A stretch of DNA of 64,000 nucleotides. It comes from a virus. The notes under the pieces were generated by a model. The model did not search any database, was not told where the DNA came from, and worked only from the letters and a program-made list of their open reading frames with translations. Both the position numbers and the translations under genes were made by a program. Shown here in pieces: positions 26,490 through 35,734 of the stretch (position 1 is the first letter of the stretch; every line of letters starts with the position of its first letter). Location: positions 62,001 to 126,000 of IMG/VR virus record IMGVR_UViG_3300032294_002710; one strand, written 5' to 3'.

Positions 26490-27566
26490 ATGAAATCAAT
26501 AATTAACTTAAATACAGATTTAGATTTTACAAAAGCACCATTATTCTTTGGTGGCGATCTATCTTTACAAAGATATGATAAATTCAGATATGAGAAGATT
26601 TTCAATATGTTCAAGCAACATATCTCTTATTTCTGGAGGCCTGAAGAAATTAACTTATCAAAAGATAAAGCAGATTTTCAGTCATTAACTGAACATGAGA
26701 AGTTTATCTTTACTAAAAATTTAGGATATCAAATTCTATTGGACTCTGTTCAAAGTCGTGGTATTTCTAATCTTTTAGAAGATTGCTCTAACCAAGAAGT
26801 AGAATTGTTTGCAAAGACTTGGGAATTCTTTGAGACTATTCACTCTTACTCTTATACTTATATTATTAAGAATATCTACTCAAATCCAAGTGAAGTATTT
26901 GATAATATTTTAAAAGATGAAGAGATTGTAAAAAGAACGACTTCTGTTACACATTACTATGATGAGTTGATTAATTCTATTCCAGATGAATCAGAACACG
27001 ATAAGAAGAAGAAATTATATTTAACCCTTGTGTCTATTAATATTCTTGAAGGTATTAGATTTTATGTTTCTTTTGCTTGTTCATACTGTTTTGCACAGAA
27101 CAAGAAGATGGAAGGTAACGCTAAGATTATCTCATTAATTAATCGTGATGAAAACTTACACATGGGATTCACTTCTTTCTTATTGAAGACTTTAAAAGAA
27201 GAGTGGTCAGAAGGGTTCCAACAAATCGCAACTGAGTGTGAACCTCTTGTTATTAAAATGTATGAGGATGCTGCTAAAGAAGAATTAGAGTGGGCTGAGT
27301 ATTTATTTAAAGATGGTTCAATGATTGGATTGAATGCTGAGATTTTAACTCAATATATGAAGTGGTTAACAAATAATCGTATGAAGATTATTGGTTTAGA
27401 GCCTCTTTTTGATAAAGTTCAAAATCCAATTTCTTGGATTAATAACTGGACATCAGGTTCTACATCTGTTCAAAATGCTCCACAGGAAACAGAAATTGAA
27501 ACTTATGTAGTTGGTGCTTATAAGCAAGACATTGATGATGAAAGTTATGATGAATTTAGTTTTTAA
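26490..27566 (+). CDS. nrdB: Ribonucleotide reductase class Ia small subunit
   Basis: 358 aa. The di-iron ligands are in order: D in KADFQSLTEHEK, E and H in WEFFETIHSYSY (with the radical tyrosine nearby), E in ILEGIRFYVSF, and E-x2-H in NRDENLHMGF. It generates the tyrosyl radical used by NrdA. The C-terminal tail (DDESYDEFSF) is the acidic-aromatic peptide that docks on NrdA. Its stop overlaps the next start (TAATG). Confidence 0.94.
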   Translation: MKSIINLNTDLDFTKAPLFFGGDLSLQRYDKFRYEKIFNMFKQHISYFWRPEEINLSKDKADFQSLTEHEKFIFTKNLGYQILLDSVQSRGISNLLEDCSNQEVELFAKTWEFFETIHSYSYTYIIKNIYSNPSEVFDNILKDEEIVKRTTSVTHYYDELINSIPDESEHDKKKKLYLTLVSINILEGIRFYVSFACSYCFAQNKKMEGNAKIISLINRDENLHMGFTSFLLKTLKEEWSEGFQQIATECEPLVIKMYEDAAKEELEWAEYLFKDGSMIGLNAEILTQYMKWLTNNRMKIIGLEPLFDKVQNPISWINNWTSGSTSVQNAPQETEIETYVVGAYKQDIDDESYDEFSF

Positions 27567-27916
27567 TGAATAAGCAAGAATTAATTAAATATTACAACTA
27601 TCTCAATACTAATAAAACAGAACTTTTCAATTCTTTTCATAAATTAAAAAATGATAGAGAATTGAAATTTTCTGTTTTATTAGAGTCCTTTTACTGTGGT
27701 AAAATTGGTGATCTTTCAGATGAATACCTTAATTTGGTCTCAAATATTGAGGATGTTGAGTGTCAGATCAATAGTAAGATAGAAAAAATTGATTTAAACT
27801 CAGATGATTTTAATCTTCTTAAAGAACAGCTGGAAGATTATGGTGAGTTACTTGATGAATCTATCGCTTACTGTGAGTATTTAAAATCTGAAGTCGAAAA
27901 AATAATAAATACATAA
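27566..27916 (+). CDS. Helical hypothetical protein, 116 aa
   Basis: Predicted to be mostly helical and acidic; coupled to nrdB (TAATG) and to the membrane protein gene after it (TAATG). Not recognised. Confidence 0.62.
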   Translation: MNKQELIKYYNYLNTNKTELFNSFHKLKNDRELKFSVLLESFYCGKIGDLSDEYLNLVSNIEDVECQINSKIEKIDLNSDDFNLLKEQLEDYGELLDESIAYCEYLKSEVEKIINT

Positions 27917-29427
27917 TGGAAAAAAAGTTATTACCTTATTTAGTAGTCATTTCCGCTCTTTCAGTATCTTTATCAGCGGCATTCTACTCTGTTACTGGTC
28001 TTGGTAAAATGTTTTCAGGTGCCAGTATGCAGGTTATGATTATGATGGCATCTTTAGAGATAGCCAAGTTAGTATTGGCCTCTTTACTTTATCAATATTG
28101 GAGTAAATTAAATAGAGCATTAAAGACATATTACTTTGTAGCACTTTTCGTGTTGATGTCTATTACATCTGCCGGTATATACGGATATCTTTCATCAGCC
28201 TATTCTGATACTTTAAATAAAGTTGAAAATATTGATAAACAAGTTAAAGTTCTTGAAACTAAGAGAGAAATGTTTCAAACTCAGTTAAATGATGCTAGAT
28301 CTGAAAAAGAACGATTAAATGAAAATATTGCAGAGTTAACAAAAGGCGTATCTAATAACTTTGTGCAGTCTAAGGATAGAAATGGTAATATTATTACTAC
28401 TACTTCGGCCGCTAATAGAAAAGTGTATGAAGAACAATTAAAATCATCTCAGAAAAGACGAGATGATATTCTTCTGGTAGAAACAGCATTAAATGATTCC
28501 ATAACTAAAATCGATTTGAAAAAATTAGATTTGGAAACAAATACTGATATAGCCGGTGAGATAGGTCCTTTGAAGTATATTGCTAAGTTAACTGGTAAAT
28601 CAATGGATGAAGTTATAAACTGGTTTATAATTGCCTTGATGTTAGTATTCGATCCTTTAGCTGTTTCACTTGTTGTTGGTGCCAATGTTATTTTTAGAGA
28701 TAAGAATAAAGAAAAAGAGAAATTAAAACTAAGTGAAGAGATTGATCAAAAGGTTATAGAGTTTGAGAAGAGAAAGGAAGAAATAAAAGAACTAGAAAGT
28801 GATTTTGAGTCAAAGTTATCAGATTTATCTAAGAGGGAAGAGGATATTAATGAGTTGGAAAAAGTTAGATTGGTAGAATATCAGAGTAAGTTTGATTCTT
28901 TAAAGTCTGAATTTGATAATAAAAATCAACAATTAGACGATAGAAGTATTGAATTAGATGAATTGGAAAAACAAATGAGCTCTAATTATGAGAACATTTT
29001 TAAAGATTTAAAATTAAAACAAGATTCATTTGATTCTTATGTTAAAGAAGAAAAGGATAAAATTAAATCTTTAAATAAATCCATATCTGAAAAAGAATCG
29101 GAATTAAAAGAGTTAGAAAAATCTATAGACGATAGAGTAAACAAAGAGATTGAAAATGCAAAATTAAAAATGCAAGAAAAGATTAAGGAGATTAATCTTG
29201 AAAAGCAAAAAGTTACCGAGATGAAAAAACAGATCTCAAAAGATAAAAAAGAATTTGAGGTTGAAAAGGCTAAATTAGAAAAAATGAAAAGTGATGTCAA
29301 TGAGTCTATTCAGGAACTAATATCATTAGATCAAGAGATAAAATCTTGGGAAGATGCACATTGGCAAATGAAGAGAACCAAGGGGTATAATGGACCACCA
29401 CCTCCGCCACCTTCTGCTATTGTGTAA
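27916..29427 (+). CDS. Membrane-anchored coiled-coil protein, 503 aa
   Basis: Three membrane segments near the N-terminus (about 8-28, 36-58, 74-93), a coiled coil (about 95-185), a fourth membrane segment near 233-255, then a very long Lys/Glu coiled coil to about 480. It ends in PPPPPPPSAIV. The layout suggests an inner-membrane protein with a cytoplasmic rod that might organise replication or superinfection exclusion. The proline run could dock a partner or be at the surface. The function is unknown. Confidence 0.75.
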   Translation: MEKKLLPYLVVISALSVSLSAAFYSVTGLGKMFSGASMQVMIMMASLEIAKLVLASLLYQYWSKLNRALKTYYFVALFVLMSITSAGIYGYLSSAYSDTLNKVENIDKQVKVLETKREMFQTQLNDARSEKERLNENIAELTKGVSNNFVQSKDRNGNIITTTSAANRKVYEEQLKSSQKRRDDILLVETALNDSITKIDLKKLDLETNTDIAGEIGPLKYIAKLTGKSMDEVINWFIIALMLVFDPLAVSLVVGANVIFRDKNKEKEKLKLSEEIDQKVIEFEKRKEEIKELESDFESKLSDLSKREEDINELEKVRLVEYQSKFDSLKSEFDNKNQQLDDRSIELDELEKQMSSNYENIFKDLKLKQDSFDSYVKEEKDKIKSLNKSISEKESELKELEKSIDDRVNKEIENAKLKMQEKIKEINLEKQKVTEMKKQISKDKKEFEVEKAKLEKMKSDVNESIQELISLDQEIKSWEDAHWQMKRTKGYNGPPPPPPSAIV

Positions 29428-29559
29428 AAAATCCACACTTAAAAAAATTCAAATTTTTGACATCATATATAATAACATCTGAATAATTAAAAATTTTAAA
29501 AAATTTTAAACATCAATTTAAACTTTTTAATTTTTAGTTATAAAAGATAAACAATCAAA

Positions 29560-29972
29560 AATAATCCAGTAGTGATTTTGAGGGTTACTTCGTATGGTTA
29601 ATGAAAAAAACACTCTTGAAAAGTTATCTCTGGTCAATTATATATTGAATGTTAATAGCAAACATAGCGATAGGTTGAGTTACTTCGAAATACAATTCAA
29701 TTTAACACAGATCGACTGAGAGCTAATCCAAGCAATCAGGTTTATAGTGAAACAATAAGATATAGACAAAAAAGGATAGAATAGTTCACTTAATGGACTC
29801 AAGAATTTACTACTTCTTGTAACTAAAGGGTAGGATAAGATGTAAATCCTAAAGAACATCGGTCCCAGACCTCGAGATGAGGTCCGGACGACACCTCAGT
29901 CTAGATTTCCTTGTTTGCGACATTTATATATCAATGACCAGATTTACCAAAAGTAAATCTGGTCTTTTTTTT
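29560..29972 (+). ncRNA. Large structured RNA upstream of the Ro60/TROVE gene
   Basis: The 566-base gap before the TROVE gene has no open frame but holds a run of helices: ATTGAAT 29644-29650 with ATTCAAT 29695-29701; CAAGAA/TTCTTG around 29800-29820; TAGGAT 29831-29836 with ATCCTA 29846-29851; a GC-rich double stem at 29862-29889 (GACCTC-GAGAT-GAGGTC extended by GTCC/GGAC); and a terminator stem of 12 bp with T8. A 9-nt repeat GTTACTTCG occurs at 29584 and 29678. The 5' end is a guess. Bacterial Ro genes often sit beside Y RNAs, but this RNA is longer than known Y RNAs. Confidence 0.6.
29936..29972 (+). terminator. Strong terminator after the structured RNA
   Basis: A perfect 12-bp stem (GACCAGATTTAC / GTAAATCTGGTC), a CAAAA loop and eight Ts. 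It lies before the TROVE start, so the RNA and the protein should be separate transcripts, or the RNA should be read through only partly. Confidence 0.9.
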
Positions 29973-29993
29973 GAACAAAATTAAAATTAATAT

Positions 29994-31442
29994 ATGGCAA
30001 AGTTTAACACAACAGTACCAAAACAAAAAACACTAACTACTAATTTAGCTGGTGGACAGGCTTATCAACAATCAAGTGAGTTGGAATTGGTTTCAATCCT
30101 TTTAACTTCATTTGTTAGTGACCAATTTTATCGTCAATCTGGTGATACTTTAGAAAGAGTTAAAACTCTTTTAGATAAAGTTAATCCTAAATTTGCGGCT
30201 AAGACTGCAATTTTTGCTCGTGATAAGTTTGGAATGAGAAGTATTACACACGCTTTAGCTGGTGAGCTAACCTCAAAACTTGGTGGTCATGAGTGGTCAA
30301 AGGACTTCTATGATAAAGTTGTTGTTCGTGTTGATGATATGACTGAAATTATGTCTTACTATCTTGAGAATAAAACAGATAAGTCTAAACCAAAGTTTCC
30401 AAATGCTTTGAAGAAAGGATTTGCATCAGCTTTTGATAAATTTGATAACTATCAAATTGCTAAGTATAAGAATGAAAATAAAGAAGTAAAACTTGTTGAT
30501 ATTGTGAATTTGGTTCACCCAGTTCCTACTACTTCAAATAAGGATGCTCTTTCAAAACTTGTTGCTGGTAATCTGAAGTCTACAGATACTTGGGAATCTA
30601 AACTTTCTAAGGCTGGTCAAGAAGCATCTAATGATGAAGAATTGACACAATTGAAGTCTGATGCTTGGGGAGAACTTCTTACTACAAGAAAAATTGGATA
30701 CTTTGCACTTCTTAGAAACCTAAGAAATATTATTAATCAAGCTCCACAATTTGTTGGACTTGCTTGTGACCTATTGGTTGATGAAAAAATGATTAAGTCA
30801 AGTCGTGTTCTTCCATTCAGATTTGCAACTGCTTATGAAGAGATTTCTAAATTAGGATCTTCTTCTGATGTTAGAAAGGTTATGACTGCATTACACCAGG
30901 CTTTGGACATTTCATCTGTAAATATTCCTAAGTTCGATGGTGAGACATTAGTAGTACTTGATGTATCAGGATCTATGAGTGGTAAACCATCTGAGATAGC
31001 TTCTCTTTTTGGAGCTATGTTGGCTAAGGCTAATAACTGTGATGTTATGACATTTGCTACAAGTGCTAGTTATAAGTCTTATAACCCAATGGACTCAATA
31101 CTTACTATTAGAAATGGATTCCGCTTCTCTGGTGGTGGTACGAACTTTAAGGATATATTCTTAAAGGCTAATAAGAAATATGACCGTGTTATTATCTTAT
31201 CAGATATGCAAGGTTGGATGGGTTATACAACACCAGCTTCTGAATTTAATCTTTATAAGAAGAAATTCAACTGTAATCCTTATGTTTACTCTTGGGATTT
31301 GGCTGGACTTGGTACAATGCAACTTCCAGAAAGTAATGTATTTGCATTAGCTGGATTTAGTGATAAGGTATTTGATATTATGAAGTGGCTTGAAACAGAT
31401 AGAAATACACTTTATAAAATGATAAATGATATAGAAATCTAA
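29994..31442 (+). CDS. rsr: Ro60-like TROVE and vWA domain protein (Rsr)
   Basis: 482 aa. The N-terminal 300 residues are the helical-repeat TROVE ring (for example KFAAKTAIFARDKFGMRS, TRKIGYFALLRNLRNI). The C-terminal vWA domain has an intact MIDAS, VLDVSGSMSG, near residue 323. Length and order match bacterial Ro60/Rsr, which binds misfolded RNAs and Y RNAs and can guide exonucleases. The gene lies just after a roughly 400-nt structured RNA and ends at a strong terminator. I expect an RNA chaperone or RNA quality-control role during infection. Confidence 0.92.
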   Translation: MAKFNTTVPKQKTLTTNLAGGQAYQQSSELELVSILLTSFVSDQFYRQSGDTLERVKTLLDKVNPKFAAKTAIFARDKFGMRSITHALAGELTSKLGGHEWSKDFYDKVVVRVDDMTEIMSYYLENKTDKSKPKFPNALKKGFASAFDKFDNYQIAKYKNENKEVKLVDIVNLVHPVPTTSNKDALSKLVAGNLKSTDTWESKLSKAGQEASNDEELTQLKSDAWGELLTTRKIGYFALLRNLRNIINQAPQFVGLACDLLVDEKMIKSSRVLPFRFATAYEEISKLGSSSDVRKVMTALHQALDISSVNIPKFDGETLVVLDVSGSMSGKPSEIASLFGAMLAKANNCDVMTFATSASYKSYNPMDSILTIRNGFRFSGGGTNFKDIFLKANKKYDRVIILSDMQGWMGYTTPASEFNLYKKKFNCNPYVYSWDLAGLGTMQLPESNVFALAGFSDKVFDIMKWLETDRNTLYKMINDIEI

Positions 31443-31443
31443 T

Positions 31444-31471
31444 AAAAAAACCCTCATTTGAGGGTTTTTTT
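31444..31471. terminator. Bidirectional intrinsic terminator
   Basis: AAAACCCTC-ATTT-GAGGGTTTT between the convergent TROVE gene and the minus-strand gene at 31470. The A and T runs allow use from both sides. Confidence 0.85.
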
Positions 31472-32219
31472 ATTTTCCTAATATTTCATTACAATAGCCA
31501 TCTTCATAAGCAGATATTGCATCTGATAGTTCTTGTTTATTATAACTTAGTCTACCATCACTATAAGTAGCTACTACTATTATTTCATCATCAGTTACGA
31601 ATCCGATAACTGTAGTATCATCGATATTTTGAGTATCTATTAAGATTTTTGCTTCTACAACTCCATAACCTTCAAGTTTTTTAATAACATCTTCTACTGC
31701 CTTTCTAGTCGGATTATCTTTTTTATTAAATTCTTCTTTTGCTAATCTATAATCATCAGTTGATATCTCTTGCGTTACCTGTATCGTTTGTGATATTTCT
31801 CTAAAATCTTTAGAATTATTTCCAGCTCCCCAGAATGGTACTTGAGTAATACTATTGAAGTTTATCTGAATATCTTCCGCATTTTTAAATCTGTCAAGAC
31901 AAATATTAAATTGTGTTATAAAATTTGTTTGATCTTCTAGAAATTTTAAGTAAGATGATGTTGATATTTTGTGTTTTTCAAAGTTATAAGGATTTTTAAT
32001 ATTTTTTAATATTTGAATGTTGTAATATAATTTAATTCCACCTTTTATCTCATTAATAAAATGACATTCGCTTTTAAATTCTGATCCTTCATCTAATAAC
32101 TCCAAGAAATAGTCTTTAATTACCTCATCCGGTATTTTATGTTTATTCTTAACCTCCTCACATTCCTCACTATCTGAGAAATTTAGAGCTTCAAAAAATT
32201 TATGAAATTTCTTAATCAT
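31470..32219 (-). CDS. Hypothetical protein with aromatic leader, 249 aa
   Basis: The leader MIKKFHKFFEALN (FFE). The rest is unrecognised; a CC-rich NKHKIPDEVIKDYF region and a C-terminal strand-rich part (VIGFVTDDEIIVVATYSDGR) are visible. The start overlaps the stop of the methyltransferase gene (4 nt), so they form an operon. Confidence 0.65.
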   Translation of the reverse strand: MIKKFHKFFEALNFSDSEECEEVKNKHKIPDEVIKDYFLELLDEGSEFKSECHFINEIKGGIKLYYNIQILKNIKNPYNFEKHKISTSSYLKFLEDQTNFITQFNICLDRFKNAEDIQINFNSITQVPFWGAGNNSKDFREISQTIQVTQEISTDDYRLAKEEFNKKDNPTRKAVEDVIKKLEGYGVVEAKILIDTQNIDDTTVIGFVTDDEIIVVATYSDGRLSYNKQELSDAISAYEDGYCNEILGK

Positions 32220-33049
32220 TTAAATTTTCTGTTTTTAATAATCATTTTAGTGTGTGTTGAATGATTTAGTTCAACATTGAAGTCTTTCTTAACTTGTTGC
32301 TTTAGGAATGGTAATAGGAAATCTTCTTCATAAACAATCTTATATTCAGATGGTATTTTAGATTTTACCGTTTCTAAAGATACTGGAAGATAGTTCTCAT
32401 TAACCTCTCTATCCCAGTTATCTGTAAACCTATATTTCATCAAGTAGTGTACAAATGTTCTATAATTATCACTAATAGTTCCCCATTTTTTTTCAAATGA
32501 GTCTAAATAAAATTTATCAGATTTGGATCTGACTTTTCTAACATCATCTTTGAATTGACTAATCTCTTGTCTGTCTATTTCTAAAGATGGGATCATATCT
32601 CTAATTGTGATATATTTAAAATCACCACCAAAGACCTGTTCGTTCCAAAATTTAGAAATAACATTTGGTCTTGAATATGAGTATACCTCATGAATTACAG
32701 AGCTTAAATTTAACAAAGGATTTTTAAATCCAGTTGTTAGTCTAACCGCTTCGTTCCAATTATTAGTGAATAGTCCTTTTTTGCCTAATCTTGACTTGGC
32801 TTTGGATAACATTGTGTCATCTAAATCATATCCTACTAATTTAACACCAGGATTTATTTTTGATAACTCTTCTAAAAATGTTCCATCTGCACATCCAAAG
32901 TCGACAATTACATCAAAGTTCAACATCTCAGTGAAGAATAATTTATCCCTCATCGAGTAATTCATTCCATCGATGTATGATTGTAAATTTGATATTGGTT
33001 TTTCACCAACTAACTCTTCTAAAAATAACTTCCAATTGAGTATATTCAT
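32216..33049 (-). CDS. SAM-dependent methyltransferase with leader, 277 aa
   Basis: Class I Rossmann methyltransferase: motif I VIVDFGCADGTF near residues 47-58, an acidic end of strand 2 in VGYDLDD, and a downstream LNLSSVIHEVYSYS segment. The substrate is unknown. The N-terminus MNILNWKLFLEEL carries the aromatic leader with an LEE site, so this enzyme may be packaged in the capsid. It lies between the leader-bearing 31470 gene and the possible baseplate gene at 33069. Confidence 0.75.
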   Translation of the reverse strand: MNILNWKLFLEELVGEKPISNLQSYIDGMNYSMRDKLFFTEMLNFDVIVDFGCADGTFLEELSKINPGVKLVGYDLDDTMLSKAKSRLGKKGLFTNNWNEAVRLTTGFKNPLLNLSSVIHEVYSYSRPNVISKFWNEQVFGGDFKYITIRDMIPSLEIDRQEISQFKDDVRKVRSKSDKFYLDSFEKKWGTISDNYRTFVHYLMKYRFTDNWDREVNENYLPVSLETVKSKIPSEYKIVYEEDFLLPFLKQQVKKDFNVELNHSTHTKMIIKNRKFK

Positions 33050-33068
33050 AATATTATATATTATGAAA

Positions 33069-33839
33069 TTATTTCCAAATAGTGCCTAGATCTATTTTAG
33101 CAGTTACATCTATTATTTGTGAATCCTTTCTAAGTGAATATTTACCGATGATTGAGAGCCTTTTGATAATTTTTCTAATTTTATTTTTATCGGAATCTTC
33201 CATATCGTGATTGAAAATTTGAATTAGATTTTCAATTTCATCAAATGTTAAATATGATTTATGTCCTAAAAAATATAAAAAATCATAAGAGTAGTTATTA
33301 TAAACTTCAGATCCTGATTTATTAGACATACTAATCAAAAATTGAGTAAGTGAGTTTTCTACACCGATAGATGGTACTGAATATTTATATCCATCAAAAT
33401 TAAATTCACGACTTTTTTCATCATATTTTTCAATGATATCTTCATCTAATTTACAATAATTAAATGTCGATGATTCAAATTTAATTTGTTCTTCTTTACC
33501 AATTGTGTCATTGAAAAAGTTTAATGTGACTGGTTTATTGTTAGTAAACTTAACAATTTCTAAAAACAGATATACAACATCTATGCTTTTAATGTCGTTG
33601 TAAGAATATCCATTAGATAATATAACATTTTTTTCAACAATTTTTTTAAGTCTTGTTACTACAATTCCTAAATCTTCTTTATCGTATTTGTGTTCATATT
33701 CTATTATATCTTCTAAATCAGCTTTTTTAATATAAACTTCGAAATCACTCTTGTAGAAAAACCCCTGAGATGGTAATTGAAAAGTTTCTATTTTTTTCTG
33801 AATATTTAATATTCCTTTTATTATGTTAAATAGGCTCAT
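33069..33839 (-). CDS. Possible T4 baseplate-hub-type protein, 256 aa
   Basis: The segment TFQLPSQGFFYKSDFEVYIKK resembles the LPS-x-G-x-x-Y start of the T4 gp26/gp51-type baseplate hub family, followed by helical acidic segments (DLEDIIEYEHKYDKEDL). This is a weak match from memory. No leader is present. It sits 11 nt from the next minus-strand gene. Confidence 0.45.
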   Translation of the reverse strand: MSLFNIIKGILNIQKKIETFQLPSQGFFYKSDFEVYIKKADLEDIIEYEHKYDKEDLGIVVTRLKKIVEKNVILSNGYSYNDIKSIDVVYLFLEIVKFTNNKPVTLNFFNDTIGKEEQIKFESSTFNYCKLDEDIIEKYDEKSREFNFDGYKYSVPSIGVENSLTQFLISMSNKSGSEVYNNYSYDFLYFLGHKSYLTFDEIENLIQIFNHDMEDSDKNKIRKIIKRLSIIGKYSLRKDSQIIDVTAKIDLGTIWK

Positions 33840-33849
33840 GTTTTTAATT

Positions 33850-34983
33850 TTAATTTTCTTCTAGAAATAAATAAATAGTGTCACAAAAATCTTCAATTTT
33901 TACCTCATCTGATAAGTTATTTGGGTGAAGCATGTGAATTTTTATTAAATCTTTTTTAATATCGTATTTAATATTTATTATATAATGTTCTCCTCTGTAA
34001 TTTATATCAAATAAGTAAAAATAGTTTCCTTGATGTTGCCAAACAACATCGATATTGTATTCTTTTAGTCTATTAAACTGGTTATATAGTTCTTTTAACC
34101 TATTAGATTCTTCATTTGAAAGTATTGGGAATACTTTTTCCCTAATCATATTAATAAATCTCTCAGCTTCTTTATTAGAATCTAAATCTAAATCTAAATC
34201 AAAAGTTAAATCTAAAGAATTTATCTTTTTTTCAATTTCTTTTAACTTGGACATTATATCCCATTTTGTTGGATGTAAGTTCTTTTTAATCCAGTCTTTT
34301 ATATTTAAATCTGATTTGTGTTTACCTTCTGGTTTGTCTAAGTCTAAATCTTGTATCCATCTACCATTTAGATCTCTTGAACTATTGAAGAAAAAACTTG
34401 TTGATATTTTATAATTTAAATTATTTGATACAATCTTATCTCTGTTTAACTTTAAGTTTATTCCAAATTTACTAGAATATTCTCTTAACCAAATTGTTAA
34501 TGATTTTTTATTATCAAAGTCATCTGTTGTTAAGTCTATTACTGATGTGTATTCATTATCTTTTATTTCATAAATCTCATTTTCTATTGAGTATTCAAAT
34601 TCATTTATTGATTCCAATATCGAATATTCATCTATATTACAAATTACAAATTCATTTATTGGGAAAAATTGTAAAGCCACGCATTTTATATTCTCATCAA
34701 ACTCTTGGGATAGTGTCGAGTTTATTCTTGGTGATATATTATCAAATGTTTCTTTATCCATTCTTTGATTAAATGCTACAAGATAGCTTCTAAATTCTAA
34801 GTCACTTGACCATTCACTTCTTTCCAAGTCGTGACAAGTTATTTCACAATCACTAATTGTAATTACAGATTTATGTACATGTACATTTACAGACTCATCT
34901 ATTTCAGATAGAAATGTATCGTTTACTATATCTCTAACAAAGTTAAGTTCGTTATAGTCTTTAAATTCTAATAGAAGCTTCAT
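33850..34983 (-). CDS. Hypothetical protein with leader-like start, 377 aa
   Basis: The N-terminus MKLLLEFKDYNELNF is leader-like with an LLE site. The rest is soluble and acidic, with a repetitive Asp-Leu stretch (LDLTFDLDLDLDSN) near 255-270. Not recognised. A TATATATAA element lies just upstream, shared with the divergent DNA methylase gene. Confidence 0.65.
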   Translation of the reverse strand: MKLLLEFKDYNELNFVRDIVNDTFLSEIDESVNVHVHKSVITISDCEITCHDLERSEWSSDLEFRSYLVAFNQRMDKETFDNISPRINSTLSQEFDENIKCVALQFFPINEFVICNIDEYSILESINEFEYSIENEIYEIKDNEYTSVIDLTTDDFDNKKSLTIWLREYSSKFGINLKLNRDKIVSNNLNYKISTSFFFNSSRDLNGRWIQDLDLDKPEGKHKSDLNIKDWIKKNLHPTKWDIMSKLKEIEKKINSLDLTFDLDLDLDSNKEAERFINMIREKVFPILSNEESNRLKELYNQFNRLKEYNIDVVWQHQGNYFYLFDINYRGEHYIINIKYDIKKDLIKIHMLHPNNLSDEVKIEDFCDTIYLFLEEN

Positions 34984-34989
34984 GTTAGA

Positions 34990-35000
34990 GTATATATAAT
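34990..35000 (-). promoter_or_regulatory. TATATA late-like element, divergent region
   Basis: GTATATATAAT lies between the ATG at 34983 and the GTG at 35018. It is close to the element seen before other leader genes and could serve either direction. Confidence 0.3.
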
Positions 35001-35017
35001 TAAAATTAAATTTATAA

Positions 35018-35719
35018 GTGTTAATTTTAGATGATTGTTTTAATTATTTAAGTAAAATTGAAGATAATTCAATAGACTTAATACTTACAGATCCACCATA
35101 TGATATTTCAAAGAAGTCTGGATTTAGTTCTGGTAAGCTATCTAAATTTAATCAAATATCAATAGACTTTGGATATTGGGACACTGAAATAGATTTAGAT
35201 AAATTATTTAGAGAATATTATAGAGTTCTAAGAAAAGGAGGAACATTAGTTTTATTTTATGATATTTGGAAGTCTGCTATGATTAAAGAATTTGCAATTA
35301 AATATAAATTTAAACAACCAAGAATAGGACAATGGTTAAAGAATAATCCTGTTCCTGTTAATTCAAAGATAAATTACTTATCAAATTGTTCAGAATATTT
35401 TTTCACTTTTGTTAAGGACAAAAATCCCACTTTTAACTCTGAGTATGATAACGGTATTTATAATTTTCCTCTTTGTCATGGTAAAGAAAGGTTGGAACAT
35501 CCTACTCAAAAACCATTGGGACTTATTAAAAATTTAATAATGAAACATTCAAATACTGGTGACTTGGTATTAGATACTTTTAGTGGAACTGGTACAACAG
35601 CTGAGGCCTGTTTAGAAACAGAGAGAAGGTATATTTGTATTGAAAGAGATGAGAATTATTATCAATTATCAAAATTGAGAATAGATTCAATAAAACAAAC
35701 GAAAATACCAGAAATATAA
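35018..35719 (+). CDS. Solitary DNA N6-adenine/N4-cytosine methylase
   Basis: 233 aa from a GTG. Motif IV DPPY near residue 25 precedes the SAM-binding motif I FSGTGTTAEACL near 190, the order of the beta class, and a TQKP segment lies between. It should methylate DNA at A or C. No restriction nuclease gene is adjacent, so the enzyme is probably protective or regulatory. It is followed 15 nt later by an unknown gene. Confidence 0.86.
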   Translation: MLILDDCFNYLSKIEDNSIDLILTDPPYDISKKSGFSSGKLSKFNQISIDFGYWDTEIDLDKLFREYYRVLRKGGTLVLFYDIWKSAMIKEFAIKYKFKQPRIGQWLKNNPVPVNSKINYLSNCSEYFFTFVKDKNPTFNSEYDNGIYNFPLCHGKERLEHPTQKPLGLIKNLIMKHSNTGDLVLDTFSGTGTTAEACLETERRYICIERDENYYQLSKLRIDSIKQTKIPEI

Positions 35720-35734
35720 AAATAAAAAAAAGTT

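Noticed and set aside
28449-28685. Minus-strand frame inside the coiled-coil membrane protein
   Set aside because: Antisense shadow of a well supported gene.
29560-29935. Group I intron core-like words (AAGATATAGAC, AATCCAAGC) in the structured RNA
   Set aside because: The order of the putative conserved elements is wrong for a group I intron (the S-like word follows the Q-like word without an R element in between), and there are no exons to join on both sides.
34055-34414. Plus-strand frame inside the 33850 gene
   Set aside because: Antisense shadow; Ser/Lys repeats mirror Asp-Leu codons.
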